Shown here in pieces: positions 17,161 through 26,225 of a DNA stretch of 64,000 nt. The notes under the pieces are model-generated. The model saw nothing but the letters and a program-made list of their open reading frames with translations, was not told the origin of the DNA and searched no databases. The stretch comes from Nocardiopsis sp. CC223A (GTDB lineage Bacteria > Actinomycetota > Actinomycetes > Streptosporangiales > Streptosporangiaceae), in the NCBI RefSeq assembly GCF_030766825.1, contig NZ_JASFDV010000003.1, positions 101,469 through 165,468 on the forward strand, read 5' to 3'. Position 1 is the stretch's first letter. Each line of letters begins with the position of its first letter. Position numbers and translations under genes: made by a program.

Positions 17161-18000
17161 GTGAGCAGCGTGATCGACTGGCAGCGGTCGGGCGAGTATT
17201 CCGACATCATCTACGAGACCGCGGAGGGCATCGCCAAGATCACGATCAACCGGCCCGAGCGGCACAACGCGTTCCGGCCGCAGACCCTCTTCGAGCTCCA
17301 GCAGGCGTTCAACATCGCCCGCGACGACTCCGAGGTCGGCGTGATCATCTTCACCGGCGCCGGCGACCAGGCGTTCTGCTCCGGCGGCGACCAGAAGATC
17401 CGCGGCGACGACGGCTACATCGGCGACGACGCCGTGGCCCGCCAGGGCATCGGCCGCCTCAACGTCCTGGACCTTCAGGTGCAGATCCGCCGCCTGCCCA
17501 AGCCGGTCATCTGCATGGTCGCCGGGTGGTCCATCGGCGGCGGCAACGTGCTCCAGGTGTGCTGCGACCTCACCATCGCCGCCGACAACGCCAAGTTCGG
17601 CCAGACCGGCCCCAAGGTCGGCTCCTTCGACGGCGGCTACGGCTCCTGGCTGCTCGCCGAGACCGTCGGCCTGAAGAAGGCCCGCGAGATCTGGTACCTG
17701 TGCCGCCAGTACAGCGCCCAGGAGGCGCTGGACATGGGCATGGTCAACACCGTGGTGCCGCTGGCCGACCTGGAGAAGGAGACCGTCTCCTGGGCCCGCG
17801 AGCTGCTGGAGAAGTCCCCGCTGGCGCTGCGCATGCTCAAGGGCGCCATCAACGCCGTCAGCGACGGCGCCGCCGGGATGCAGCAGTTCGCCGGTGACGC
17901 CACCATGCTCTACTACATGAGCGAGGAGGCCCAGGAGGGCCGGGACGCCTTCAAGGAGAAGCGCCGTCCGGAGTTCGACAAGTTCCCGCGCCGCCCGTGA
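17161..18000 (+). CDS. menB: 1,4-Dihydroxy-2-naphthoyl-CoA synthase
   Basis: Crotonase-family enzyme closing the naphthoquinone ring from o-succinylbenzoyl-CoA. The 279-residue length is normal. Characteristic segments: [28 protein letters not shown], the oxyanion-hole region [35 protein letters not shown], and the MenB-type C-terminus [17 protein letters not shown] 17161 follows GAGGAG. Its stop overlaps the menC start by 4 nt, so the two are translationally coupled. Confidence 0.97.
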   Translation: MSSVIDWQRSGEYSDIIYETAEGIAKITINRPERHNAFRPQTLFELQQAFNIARDDSEVGVIIFTGAGDQAFCSGGDQKIRGDDGYIGDDAVARQGIGRLNVLDLQVQIRRLPKPVICMVAGWSIGGGNVLQVCCDLTIAADNAKFGQTGPKVGSFDGGYGSWLLAETVGLKKAREIWYLCRQYSAQEALDMGMVNTVVPLADLEKETVSWARELLEKSPLALRMLKGAINAVSDGAAGMQQFAGDATMLYYMSEEAQEGRDAFKEKRRPEFDKFPRRP

Positions 18001-18971
18001 CACCGTCCCCCGACCCCGCCGCGGAGACCGGTCCCGGAGCGGGCCGGGCCTTCGTCATCGGCCTGCGCGACCGGTTCCGCGGCATCAGCGTGCGCGAGGG
18101 CATGCTGGTGCGCGGGCCCGCCGGGTGGGGCGAGTTCTCGCCCTTCGCCGAGTACGGCCCGCGCGAGTGCGCCCGCTGGTGGGCGGCCTGTCATGAGGCA
18201 GCCCACCTGGGGTGGCCCGCCCCGGTGCGCGACCGGGTCGCGGTCAACGTCACCGTCCCGGCCGTGGACCCCGGGAAGGCCCACGCCATCGTCACGGCGG
18301 GCGGCTGCACCACCGCCAAGGTGAAGGTCGCCGAGAAGGGGCGGGACCCGGCCGAGGACCTGGCCCGGGTGGAGGCGGTGCGCGACGCCATCGGCCCCGC
18401 CGGGAAGGTGCGCGTGGACGCCAACGGGGCCTGGGACGCGGACACCGCGGTACGGATGGTCCGCGCCCTGGACCGGTACGGGCTGGAGTACGTCGAGCAG
18501 CCCTGCGCCACCCTTGACGAACTCGCCGCGGTGCGCCGCCGGGTGGACGTGCCGGTGGCCGCCGACGAGTCGATCCGCCGCGCCGAGGACCCCCTGAAGG
18601 TGCGTGCGGCCGACGCCGCCGACATCGTCGTGCTCAAGGTGCAGCCCCTGGGCGGGGTGCGCGCCGCCCTGCGGGTCGCCGATGCCTGCGGGCTGCCGGT
18701 GGTGGTCTCCAGCGCCGTCGAGACGTCGGTCGGCCTGGCCGCCGGGGTGGCGCTGGCCGCCGCCCTGCCGGAGCTGCCCTACGCGTGCGGGCTGGCGACC
18801 ATGCAGATGCTCACCGCCGACGTCACCGCCGACCCGCTGCTGCCCGAGAACGGGTACCTGCCGGTGCGGCCGGTGCGGGTCGACGAGGAGCGGTTGCGCG
18901 CGGTCGAGACCGACCCCGCTCCCTGGCGCGCCCGCGCCGCGGCCGCCATCGCCGCCGAACAGCGGGGTTGA
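17997..18971 (+). CDS. menC: o-Succinylbenzoate synthase
   Basis: Enolase-superfamily dehydratase converting SHCHC to o-succinylbenzoate in menaquinone synthesis. The 324-residue product has the acid/base lysine pair in [11 protein letters not shown] and the metal ligands in [14 protein letters not shown] and AADESI, with a second catalytic lysine in [13 protein letters not shown] 17997 overlaps the menB stop (GTGA). It resembles the short actinobacterial MenC form. It is followed by a 157-nt gap and then menD. Confidence 0.93.
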   Translation: MTPSPDPAAETGPGAGRAFVIGLRDRFRGISVREGMLVRGPAGWGEFSPFAEYGPRECARWWAACHEAAHLGWPAPVRDRVAVNVTVPAVDPGKAHAIVTAGGCTTAKVKVAEKGRDPAEDLARVEAVRDAIGPAGKVRVDANGAWDADTAVRMVRALDRYGLEYVEQPCATLDELAAVRRRVDVPVAADESIRRAEDPLKVRAADAADIVVLKVQPLGGVRAALRVADACGLPVVVSSAVETSVGLAAGVALAAALPELPYACGLATMQMLTADVTADPLLPENGYLPVRPVRVDEERLRAVETDPAPWRARAAAAIAAEQRG

Positions 18972-19128
18972 CCGGTTCGGGACGCGGATCACACGTGCGG
19001 GCGTTCGCCGTTCGCACCCGGACGGGGTTCACTGGAAGGTGTGCGCCCGTGCGAAGAGGGGTGCCGTGCGGCACACCGGCACCCTGCGGTGATACTTGTT
19101 GCACACTTTGACGAACGAAAGCGTTTGC

Positions 19129-20844
19129 ATGAATCCGTCTACCGCCCTGGCGCGGGTCCTCGTCGATGAACTGGCCCGCTGCGGCCTGGCCGAGGCCGTG
19201 GTCGCGCCGGGGTCGCGCTCGACGCCGCTCGCGCTCGCCCTGGTCTCCCACCCCGGGATCCGGGTGCACGTGCGCGTGGACGAGCGGTCGGCGTCCTTCC
19301 TCGCGCTGGGCCTGGCCCGGGTGTCGCGCCGTCCCGTGGCCGTGGTGTGCACCTCCGGGACCGCCGCCGCCAACTTCCACCCCGCGGTGCTGGAGGCCGA
19401 CGAGAGCGGGGTGCCGCTGCTGGTGCTGACCGCCGACCGGCCGCCCGAGCTGCGCGGCACCGGCGCCAACCAGACCGTGGACCAGATCGGCCTGTACGGC
19501 GGGGCGGTGCGGATGTTCGCCGAGGTCGGCACCCCCGACCCGGTGCCGGGGATGGTCGCCTACTGGCGTTCGCTGGTGGGGCGCGCCTGGGGCGCCGCCC
19601 GCGGCGGGCGACCCGGCCCGGTGCACCTGAACGTGGCGTTCCGCGACCCGCTCACCCCCGACGGGCTCGGCCAGGAGTGGCCCGAGCCGCTCCAGGGGCG
19701 GGCCGACGGGGCGCCGTGGATCTCCCGGCCGGGGCCGTCGGCCGAACCGCCGGCGTTCGTGCTGCCCGACGTGGAGCGCGGCGTGATCGTGTGCGGCGAC
19801 GGTGACTACGACCCGGTGCCGTTCCTGGCGCTGGCCGAGCTGACCGGGTGGCCACTGCTGGCCGAACCCACCTCCAACGCCCGCCGGACGGGCGCGGTGT
19901 CCGCCTACCGGCAGTTGCTGGCGTCCCCGGCGATCGCCGCGGGGCCCGCTCCGGACCTGGTGGTCAGCGTGGGGCGGCCCAACCTGTCCCGGCAGACACT
20001 GGCGTTCCTGCGCCGGGCCCGCCGCCACGTGGTGGTCACCGCCGGGTCCCTGGGGGACCCGTGCGCGTCGCTGCCCAACGGGTTCGCCGACCCGGCGCGC
20101 ACCGCCACCGACGTGGTGGCCGCCGTCGCGGCCCCGGCGGGGCTCTCCTTCGAGGAACCGCGCCGCACCGACTGGTCGCGGCTGTGGGGGCGGGCCGAGT
20201 CCGCCGCGCGTACCGCCCTGGACGCGGTGCTGGACGAGCAGGAGACGCCGACCGAGCCGCGGTTGGCCCGCGACCTGGTGTCGCACCTGGCCGCCGGGTC
20301 GCTGCTGTTCGCGGGGTCGAGCATGCCCATCCGCGACCTGGACGCCACCATGCGCGCCCGCTGCGGGGTGCGGCTGGTCGGCAACCGGGGGGTGAGCGGT
20401 ATCGACGGCACGGTTTCCGCGGCGATCGGCGCCGCCCTGGCCCACCAGGCGGCCGACCCGGCCGCGGGGGCGTTCGCGCTGCTGGGCGACCTGGCGGTGC
20501 TGCACGACCAGAACGGGCTGATCATCGGGCCGGGCGAGCCGCGCCCGGACCTGGCGATCGTGGTGGTCAACAACGACGGCGGCGGCATCTTCTCCGGGCT
20601 GGAGCAGGCGGGGCACCCGGACTTCGAGCGGGTCTTCGGGACCCCGCACGGGGTGTCGATGGAGCGGGTGGCGGCGATGGCCGACGTGCCCTACGTCCAC
20701 CTGGAATGGGCCACGGACCTGCCCAAGGCCCTGCTCGGCGAGGGGGTGCGCATCGTGGAGGTGCGCACCGACCGCGCCGAGAGCGCGGCTCTGCGCAGAC
20801 GTCTCCAGACGGCCGTCGACGCCGCTCTCGCCGAAGCCCTGTAG
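19129..20844 (+). CDS. menD: SEPHCHC synthase (menaquinone biosynthesis)
   Basis: Thiamine-diphosphate-dependent enzyme joining isochorismate and 2-oxoglutarate. The 571-residue protein has VVAPGSRSTPLALAL at the N-terminus, the catalytic-glutamate region SGTAAANFHPAVLEA, GSSMPIRDLD, and the ThDP/Mg site GDLAVLHDQNGL...VVNNDGGGIFS. ATG 19129 matches the family N-terminus (NPSTALARVLVDEL); the frame extends to TTG 19096 but those residues are not family-like. Its substrate isochorismate would come from the MenF-type enzyme encoded at 44.8-46.2 kb. Confidence 0.96.
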   Translation: MNPSTALARVLVDELARCGLAEAVVAPGSRSTPLALALVSHPGIRVHVRVDERSASFLALGLARVSRRPVAVVCTSGTAAANFHPAVLEADESGVPLLVLTADRPPELRGTGANQTVDQIGLYGGAVRMFAEVGTPDPVPGMVAYWRSLVGRAWGAARGGRPGPVHLNVAFRDPLTPDGLGQEWPEPLQGRADGAPWISRPGPSAEPPAFVLPDVERGVIVCGDGDYDPVPFLALAELTGWPLLAEPTSNARRTGAVSAYRQLLASPAIAAGPAPDLVVSVGRPNLSRQTLAFLRRARRHVVVTAGSLGDPCASLPNGFADPARTATDVVAAVAAPAGLSFEEPRRTDWSRLWGRAESAARTALDAVLDEQETPTEPRLARDLVSHLAAGSLLFAGSSMPIRDLDATMRARCGVRLVGNRGVSGIDGTVSAAIGAALAHQAADPAAGAFALLGDLAVLHDQNGLIIGPGEPRPDLAIVVVNNDGGGIFSGLEQAGHPDFERVFGTPHGVSMERVAAMADVPYVHLEWATDLPKALLGEGVRIVEVRTDRAESAALRRRLQTAVDAALAEAL

Positions 20845-21170
20845 CCCGGGGCGCCCCGCACCCCGCCGGACCAGCCGAGGCCGGGGGCGTGTCCACCCGC
20901 CCCGGGGCGGTCGTCTCCTGGAACCTTCAACGCCGTGTGCGGTGCGGGTGTGCCTGTCCGGGGTCGCGGTACTTCTGGTGGGCGGACCACTTCATCCGGC
21001 TCCGAACGGTCGGGGCGGCATCCCCCGGCCCCCGGTCACGTAGGGGCCCCGGCCGCGGCCTGGAGCCCCCGACCGCAACCGGAGGGCGTCACGCGGCCTC
21101 CGCCCCGGGGGGTCACCCGCCCGGGGCGCCCGGCCCCTGCCGGAGGGCATCGCGCGACCCCGGCGCAGGG

Positions 21171-21735
21171 GGTGAGGGCCGCGGTGATCTGCCCGCACGG
21201 CTCCAGGGGGTGGAGGCTGCGGTGACCTGCCCGCCCGGCCTCAGGGGGTTGCCCACCGGACCGGGAACCCCGGCCCCTGCGGGAGGGCATCGCGCCGTCC
21301 CCGCCGCAAGGGGTGAGGGCCGCGGTGACCTGCCCGCCCGGCTCCAGGGGGTGGAGGCCGCGGTGATCCTCCTCGTCCGACCCCAGGGGGTGGAGGCCGC
21401 GGTGGTCCTCCCCGCCCGGCCTCAGGGGGTGCCCATCCGCCCGGGGCGCCCGGCCCCTGCCGGAGGGTGTCGCGCCGTCCCCGCCGCAGGGGGTGAGGGC
21501 CGCGGTGACCTGCCCGCCCGGCTCCAGGGGGTGGAGGCTGCGGTGACCTGCCCGCCCGGCCTCAGGGGGTTGCCCACCGGACCGGTAACCCCGGCCCCTG
21601 CGGGAGGGCATCGCGCCGTCCCCGCCGCAAGGGGTGAGGGCCGCGGTGACCTGCCCGCCCGGCTCCAGGGGGTGGAGGCCGCGGTGATCCTCCCCGTCCG
21701 ACCCCAGGGGGGTGCCCACCCGACCGGGAACCCCG
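21171..21735. repeat. Complex direct-repeat array, left part of repeat island
   Basis: Units beginning GGTGAGGGCCGCGGTGA start at 21171, 21312, 21492 and 21633, giving alternating steps of about 141 and 180 bp and a higher-order period of about 321 bp. Within them smaller blocks of 36-39 bp recur, each ending in AGGGGGTGGAGGC or a close variant. The copy at about 21193-21389 is nearly identical to that at 21514-21710. No frame looks like a protein, although several stay open because stops are rare at this G+C. Confidence 0.85.
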
Positions 21736-21740
21736 GCCCC

Positions 21741-22862
21741 AGGGGGTCTTCGCGACAGAGGTGAAGGTTTCCAAAAGCTCAGCCGCTTGGAAACGGACGG
21801 GGCGCTACGCGTGGGCCCGGCCCCGGCCGCAGTCGGCGCACCGGCAGAGCGCCGGAGGGATTCGTTGGGCGCCCGTCCGGGGTGGTGGGGGTGTGACTGC
21901 CGGAGCCGGGTGCACGTGGAGCGTGCACACCCGCACCGCTCGGGGTGGGAGGCAATGGTCCGCCTGCAAACGGCGGGATGCTCCACGCTCGTTTGAAAGC
22001 CCGACCACAGGTGGGGTGACCCCGGCGGTGCCCGCCCTCCGCCACCGAAGGGGGGTGAAGGGAAGCAAGAACCGCTCTCCTTCACTCCAGGGGGTGAGGG
22101 CCGCACGCACCCGCGACCCCGGCCCCGGACCGGAAGAAGAACCGCGACCCCCACGCAGGGGGGTGTGGACCCGGGCGTGCTCGCGACCGGGCTCCACAGG
22201 AGTGAACCAGAGCGCTCCCGCTCACTGAGGTGCCGGTGGCGAAGGCCGTGATCCCCCTTTGTTCCGGACGCCCCCGGGCGGCCAGGGCCGGAGGCCGGGT
22301 GCGGGTCGCATCCCTTTCGGGGTGGTGGAGGCCGACGGTTCTTCCTCTCTTCCCCCCGCCCCCCTTCTGCGGCGGGGGGGCGTGGACAGGCCCGGGTTCG
22401 CCCCTTCTGGGGTCGGGGCCGCAGATGTGTGCTGCCTTCACCCCGGGCGGCCGGGGTGTGCGGTCCTTCCTCCGGTCTGGGGTCGGGGGTCGTGGGAGCG
22501 CTCCGGTCCACCCCCCTGGGGTACAGGTCGCGGGAACGCCTCCCTCAACCCCCCTGTGGTGGCGGAGGGCGGGCACCATCGGGGTCACCCCACCTGTGGT
22601 CGGGCTTTCAAACGAGCGTGGAGCATCCCGCCCTGTGCAGGCGGACCATTGCCTCCCGCCCCGAGCGGTGCGGGTGTGCACGCTCCACGTGCACCCGGCT
22701 CCGGCAGTCACACCCCCACCACCCGGGACGTGCGCCCAACGATTCCCTCCACCACTCTGCCGGGCGCCGACTGCGGCCGGGGCCGGGCCCACGCGTAGCG
22801 CCCCGTCCGTTTCCAAGCGGTGGCCCTTTTGGAAACCTTCACCTCTGTCGCGAAGACCCCCT
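21741..22862. repeat. Large inverted repeat, about 323-bp arms
   Basis: 21741-22063 and 22540-22862 are reverse complements with roughly 18 differences by eye. Both outer ends read AGGGGGTCTTCGCGACAGAG going inward. Arms are separated by about 476 bp of G-rich sequence with further short repeats. Each arm contains its own hairpins (GTTTCCAAAAG...CGCTTGGAAAC; TGCACGTGGAGCGTGCA). No transposase or flanking duplication was found. The sequences beyond both ends are also related in inverted orientation, so the whole island is a quasi-palindrome centred near 22302. Confidence 0.85.
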
Positions 22863-22909
22863 ATGGCCGGGCACCCCACTGGCGTGACACGGCTCGGGCT
22901 GAGCATTCC

Positions 22910-23150
22910 GGTCGGGTGAACAACCCCCCGGGGCAGAGGCGGCGGTTCTCCTTCCGGCTGGGGCCGGGGTTCCCGGTCGGGTGAACAACCCCCTGGGGCG
23001 GGGGGCGGCGCGATGCCCTCCGGCTGTGGCCGGGCACTCCGGTCGGGTGAACAACCCCCCGGGGCAGAGGCGGCGGTTCGCCTTCCGGCCGGGGCCAGGC
23101 ACCCCGGTCGGGTGAACAACCCCCCGGGGCCGGGGGCCGCGCGATGCCCT
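22910..23150. repeat. 65-66-bp tandem array, four units
   Basis: GGTCGGGTGAACAACCCCC recurs at 22910, 22975, 23041 and 23106. Intervening segments of about 45 bp alternate between two related types (GGCGGTTC- and GCGCGATGCCCTC-containing), so they are not independent spacers. The GCGCGATGCCCTC block is the reverse complement of a block in the array at 21171-21735. Confidence 0.85.
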
Positions 23151-23274
23151 CAGGTTGCGGGGCGCGCTGTTCCAGGGACGGGTCACCGGGCACATGAGGG
23201 ATCGTGCGGGTCGCGATGAGTTCTGCCGGGTTCGGTGGTCTTACTGTCGAACCCGTGACAGAGGAGGGTGTGAG

Positions 23275-23841
23275 ATGCGCAGCGTGATCTGTTCGATGGG
23301 CGTGTCGTTGGACGGCTACATCGTCGGGCCGGACGGTTCCTTCGACTGGTCGGTACCTGATAAGGAGGTCTTCGACCTCGCCACCGATGAGGTGCGCCGG
23401 GTCGGCGTCCACCTGCTGGGGCGGCGGTTGTACGAAACGATGGTGTACTGGGAGACCGTCGACCAGAACCCGCAGCACGACCATTCCACCCTGGAGTTCG
23501 CCGCGCTCTGGCGGGCGCTGCCCAAGGTGGTGTTCTCCACCACGCTGTCGGAGGTGCGGGGGAACACCCGCCTGGCCTCCGGCGGTCTGGCACAGGAGAT
23601 CGAGCGGTTGCGGGCCGAGCCGGGGGAGGGCGACATCGCGATCGGCGGCGCCACCCTGGCGGCCGAGGCGGCCGCGCTGGGCCTGGTCGACGAGTACCGG
23701 ATCCGGGTCTACCCGGTGCTGGTCGGGGGCGGCACCCCGTTCTTCCCCCGGGCCGAGCGCCACGTGGACCTGGACCTCGTCGAGTCCCGTGCCGTCGGTC
23801 CCTCGAAGGTGGTCTACCTCCGCTACCGCGTGCGGCACTGA
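23275..23841 (+). CDS. Dihydrofolate-reductase-like (RibD C-terminal domain) protein
   Basis: The 188-residue product matches the YyaP/YwjB-type DHFR-like fold: SMGVSLDGYIVGPDGSFDW at the N-terminus, LLGRRLYETMVYWE, the nucleotide-binding EGDIAIGGATLAAEA, and IRVYPVLVGGGTPFFP near the C-terminus. NADPH-dependent reduction is expected but the physiological substrate is unknown; these proteins are distinct from housekeeping FolA. ATG 23275 follows GAGGAGGG; the frame extends back into the repeat island but is not protein-like there. Convergent with the truncated AraC gene. Confidence 0.9.
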   Translation: MRSVICSMGVSLDGYIVGPDGSFDWSVPDKEVFDLATDEVRRVGVHLLGRRLYETMVYWETVDQNPQHDHSTLEFAALWRALPKVVFSTTLSEVRGNTRLASGGLAQEIERLRAEPGEGDIAIGGATLAAEAAALGLVDEYRIRVYPVLVGGGTPFFPRAERHVDLDLVESRAVGPSKVVYLRYRVRH

Positions 23842-23850
23842 CCGGCTCGC

Positions 23851-24294
23851 CTATCCGGCCGGCTGCCGGGCCCGGTCCCGGAACTTCTTGGGCGAGACGC
23901 CGACCACGCGGTGGAACGCGGTGCTGAAAGCGCTCTCGGACCCGTAGCCGGTCCGGGAGGCGAGTTCGGAGATGGACATCGTGCCCTGGCGCAGCGCCTC
24001 GCGTGCCAGGCGCATGCGCCAGTGGATCAGGTACTCCAGCGGCGGGACCCCGACCTGGTCCTTGAAGGACCGGGCGAACGCCGAACGCGACATGTGGCCG
24101 ACGTCGGCGAGCTCCTGGAGCGTCCAGGCGTGCGCCAGGTCCTCGTGCATGGCCGTGCCGATCCCGTCGGCGTTGAGCGCGCAGAGCCAGCTGAAGGGCC
24201 GGTCGGCCCGGCTCGCGTGGGTGCGGAGCATGTGGATGAGCAGGACCTCCCCCAGGCGGTCCAGGATCAGCGATCCGCCGGCGGTGGCCTCGAA
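23851..24294 (-). pseudogene. AraC family regulator, N-terminally truncated
   Basis: About 148 residues remain: a fragment of the linker typical of cupin-type AraC regulators (GGSLILDRLGEVLLIHMLRTH) and the complete double helix-turn-helix (WTLQELADVGHMSRSAFARS and ISELASRTGYGSESAFSTAFHR, ending VGVSPKKFR). Upstream, homology stops abruptly at 24294, where a stop codon and A+T-richer unrelated DNA begin, so the ligand-binding cupin half of a roughly 300-residue protein is missing. A 126-residue product could still start at ATG 24231 and bind DNA, but regulation would be lost. Confidence 0.8.
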
Positions 24295-24438
24295 CTACGT
24301 CACCCTAAATTCCATGCACCAGTGCCAGAACTGGTGCGCCCTTGCGATCCACACATGGGGACCGTATGGAGCCTACGAATTGAATCGGGGCACGCGCATC
24401 ACCGAACCCGTTCTGGCGAACTATGTAAACTGGCGCAC

Positions 24439-24819
24439 ATGAGCTCAGGAACCTCCTCCGGAATAACGAGACACCTCCAGTCCTTGGTCGTCGCCATGGC
24501 GGCCATAGCCATAGTCACCGCATGCCAGCCTTCTGGCAACGGAACGGTCTCGGGGGTGGTCACGGACACCTCAGGGAAACCACTCCCAAATTGCAACATG
24601 ATCCCCGAGATAACTTCACGCCCCCGACCACCGATGAATGAACAAGGCTACCTCACAGGGACTGACGGCAGCTATTCCATCACGTTACCGGCCGCCACCT
24701 ATACCCTCACCGCACTCTGCTCCGAAACACCAGGTGCGGAAGAAGTGTCCGCTATGGAACTGGTCGTAGAGGACGGCAAGGAAGAAATCGTCGACTTCGA
24801 TATCCCAATATCACCTTGA
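24439..24819 (+). CDS. Putative secreted lipoprotein with carboxypeptidase-regulatory-like domain
   Basis: The 126-residue product begins with a signal peptide ending in a lipobox-like IVTAC (cysteine about residue 31), then GTVSGVVTDTSGKPLPNC and a beta-rich segment GSYSITLPAATYTLTALC, resembling the carboxypeptidase regulatory-like/SdrD B-like beta-sandwich. Codon usage differs from neighbours: A/T third positions are frequent and a TTA codon occurs, so acquisition from elsewhere is likely. No Shine-Dalgarno is seen; TATGTA at 24422-24427 could be the -10 of a nearly leaderless transcript. Function unknown. Lies in the scar between two truncated genes. Confidence 0.6.
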   Translation: MSSGTSSGITRHLQSLVVAMAAIAIVTACQPSGNGTVSGVVTDTSGKPLPNCNMIPEITSRPRPPMNEQGYLTGTDGSYSITLPAATYTLTALCSETPGAEEVSAMELVVEDGKEEIVDFDIPISP

Positions 24820-25232
24820 GAGATCATCTCAAAATCCATCGACGTGCTTGTCCAGGCGCTTGTCACAGATGAAAATACAGGCGATGCTGAGCGCGCCCAG
24901 GAAGACGGAGGCCTTAATACTGCAACAACGGGTTGCGGTGAGGTGGCCACAAACAGCAAATAACTGCGCGTGGCCACCACTGAATAATTCTTTCCTTTCC
25001 TCCAGTCGCTTTTGAGCTTGCCCGGAAGGCCTTCTCAAGGCGGGGCGATTTCAAAGTTGACCTCGATTCGTCAGAGGGCTGATGTGCTCTTCCGATCCGG
25101 CGCTTCGCCCGTGATGTTCCTGGTCCGGGCAGGAACGAACCCTCGCGTGTCGCCGCGGACGCGCCGGGATCCACAAGTCCCGGTGGCTTCTCCTGTCCTC
25201 CTTCCTGCTGCTCGTCGGGGCGGACCCGCAGG
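24820..25232. other. Lower-G+C intergenic stretch in the scar region
   Basis: I see no gene I can support. A 69-codon minus-strand frame (24829-25038) has a hydrophobic stretch (SVFLGALSIACIFIC) but no start signal or family match. Base composition is A+T-richer than the rest of the window, continuing from 24295, suggesting imported DNA. Confidence 0.4.
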
Positions 25233-25765
25233 TCAGGTCGGAGCCGACAGGGCGGTCAGCCGCCGCCAGCAGGTGGTGAACGCCTCCGCCCAAGGCCAGG
25301 TCCGCTCGATCCGCAGGACACGGCGGCGAGCGTGGGCGGCCAGCCGGGCGGGCAGGTGGTAGAGCCGGAACCGCATGGTCTCGGGCTCGGCGTCGGCCAG
25401 ATCCCCGTGATCGTGCAAGGTGAGCAGCCGCAGCCAGGCGTCCAGGTTCGCCGCGAGCACCCACCCCTGGTTCACATCCCAGGACGATGACGGCAGCAGA
25501 CCCAGCCCCATGCCTTGCTCGTGCGCACCCGGTCCTGAAACCTCGGCGTGATCGCGGTGCAGCGCGTCCAGGAACTGCGCCTGGTGCGAACCGGCGATGC
25601 GGTGCATCCGGCCGATGTTCGTGGCGCACACGGAGTAACGCCACCCGGTGCGCTTCTCCAGAGCGGTCGGCTTCTTGGCGTGCCTGCGGGAGGGGCGGAC
25701 CCGTCGGACGATCAGCCGCATCCCCTGCGGCCAGCCGGTGCGGGTGCTCAACCCGGTGAGCTCGG
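25233..25765 (-). pseudogene. IS1380-family transposase, C-terminal fragment
   Basis: About 175 residues resemble the C-terminal part of IS1380 (DDE_Tnp_1) transposases: AELTGLSTRTGWPQGMRLIV, WRYSVCATN, AQFLDALHRDHAEV, a fragment resembling the late DDE region (GMGLGLLPSSSWDVNQGWV), and RFRLYHLPARLAAHARRRVL...TWPWAEAF. The N-terminal two thirds and the left end are missing: at about 25763 the sequence passes directly into a flavoprotein gene read in another frame. Not functional. Confidence 0.8.
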
Positions 25766-26158
25766 CGGCATGGTAGCGGGGTGGCCGGTCGGCCTGGCGC
25801 CGGGCTTGGGGACCAGGAACGTCGGCACACCGCACCCGAGCATCTCGCACACCAGCGCGACCGCGAACGTGTCCGTGATGCCGAGCGCCGTCTTGTTGGT
25901 GCTGTTGAACGACCACGGGCAGGCCAGAACAGCATCTGGAGGTGCCAGGCTCACGCCCGTGCCGGGGCGGCGGAAGTCCACGAGCACCGGCTCGCCGGTC
26001 AGCTCCTCCAGCGCGGCGAGGTCGTGGAAGCGGGTGCCCGTCGGCGTGCACAGCACGGTGACCCGCCACCCCTCGTTCTGGAGCAGGCGGACCAGGTCGG
26101 GGGCGGTCTCCTCCGGTGTCGTGGAGGCGGCCGAGAGCGTGAGGTAGAGGGTTCTCAT
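25748..26158 (-). pseudogene. Flavoprotein (DFP/PPC-decarboxylase-like), truncated
   Basis: ATG 26158 opens a 136-residue frame: MRTLYLTLSAAS, WRVTVLCTPTGTRFHD, LACPWSFNSTNKTALGITDTFA and GVPTFLVPKPGARPTGHPA match the flavin mononucleotide-binding flavoprotein fold of phosphopantothenoylcysteine-decarboxylase-like proteins (usually about 180 residues). Similarity ends at about 25765, where IS1380 sequence starts, so roughly the last quarter is lost. The substrate of the intact protein is unknown. Confidence 0.75.
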
Positions 26159-26188
26159 GCGGTCCAGCCTGGCCGTCGCGGACGGACG

Positions 26189-26218
26189 GCGCCCCGCCGG
26201 GGAGGCCCGGCGGGGCGC
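26189..26218 (-). terminator. Terminator of the siderophore biosynthetic operon
   Basis: GCGCCCCGCCGGG and its exact complement form a 13-bp stem with a 4-nt loop, 8 nt beyond the stop codon of the glutamine-synthetase-like gene, the last gene of the leftward operon. Confidence 0.75.
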
Positions 26219-26225
26219 GTCGGCG

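Noticed and set aside
21036..22511. Long minus-strand repeat-protein frame through the repeat island
   Set aside because: Its open state follows from the repeat period being a multiple of three and from scarce stops; the sequence is Gly/Arg/Pro low complexity in all frames and no start signal was found.
22910..23150. CRISPR array
   Set aside because: Four evenly spaced repeats look CRISPR-like, but the intervening sequences fall into two related types, there are no cas genes in the window, and the same blocks occur in inverted orientation nearby.
24829..25038. 69-codon minus-strand frame with a hydrophobic stretch
   Set aside because: No start signal, no family match, and it lies in imported low-G+C sequence with many chance frames.
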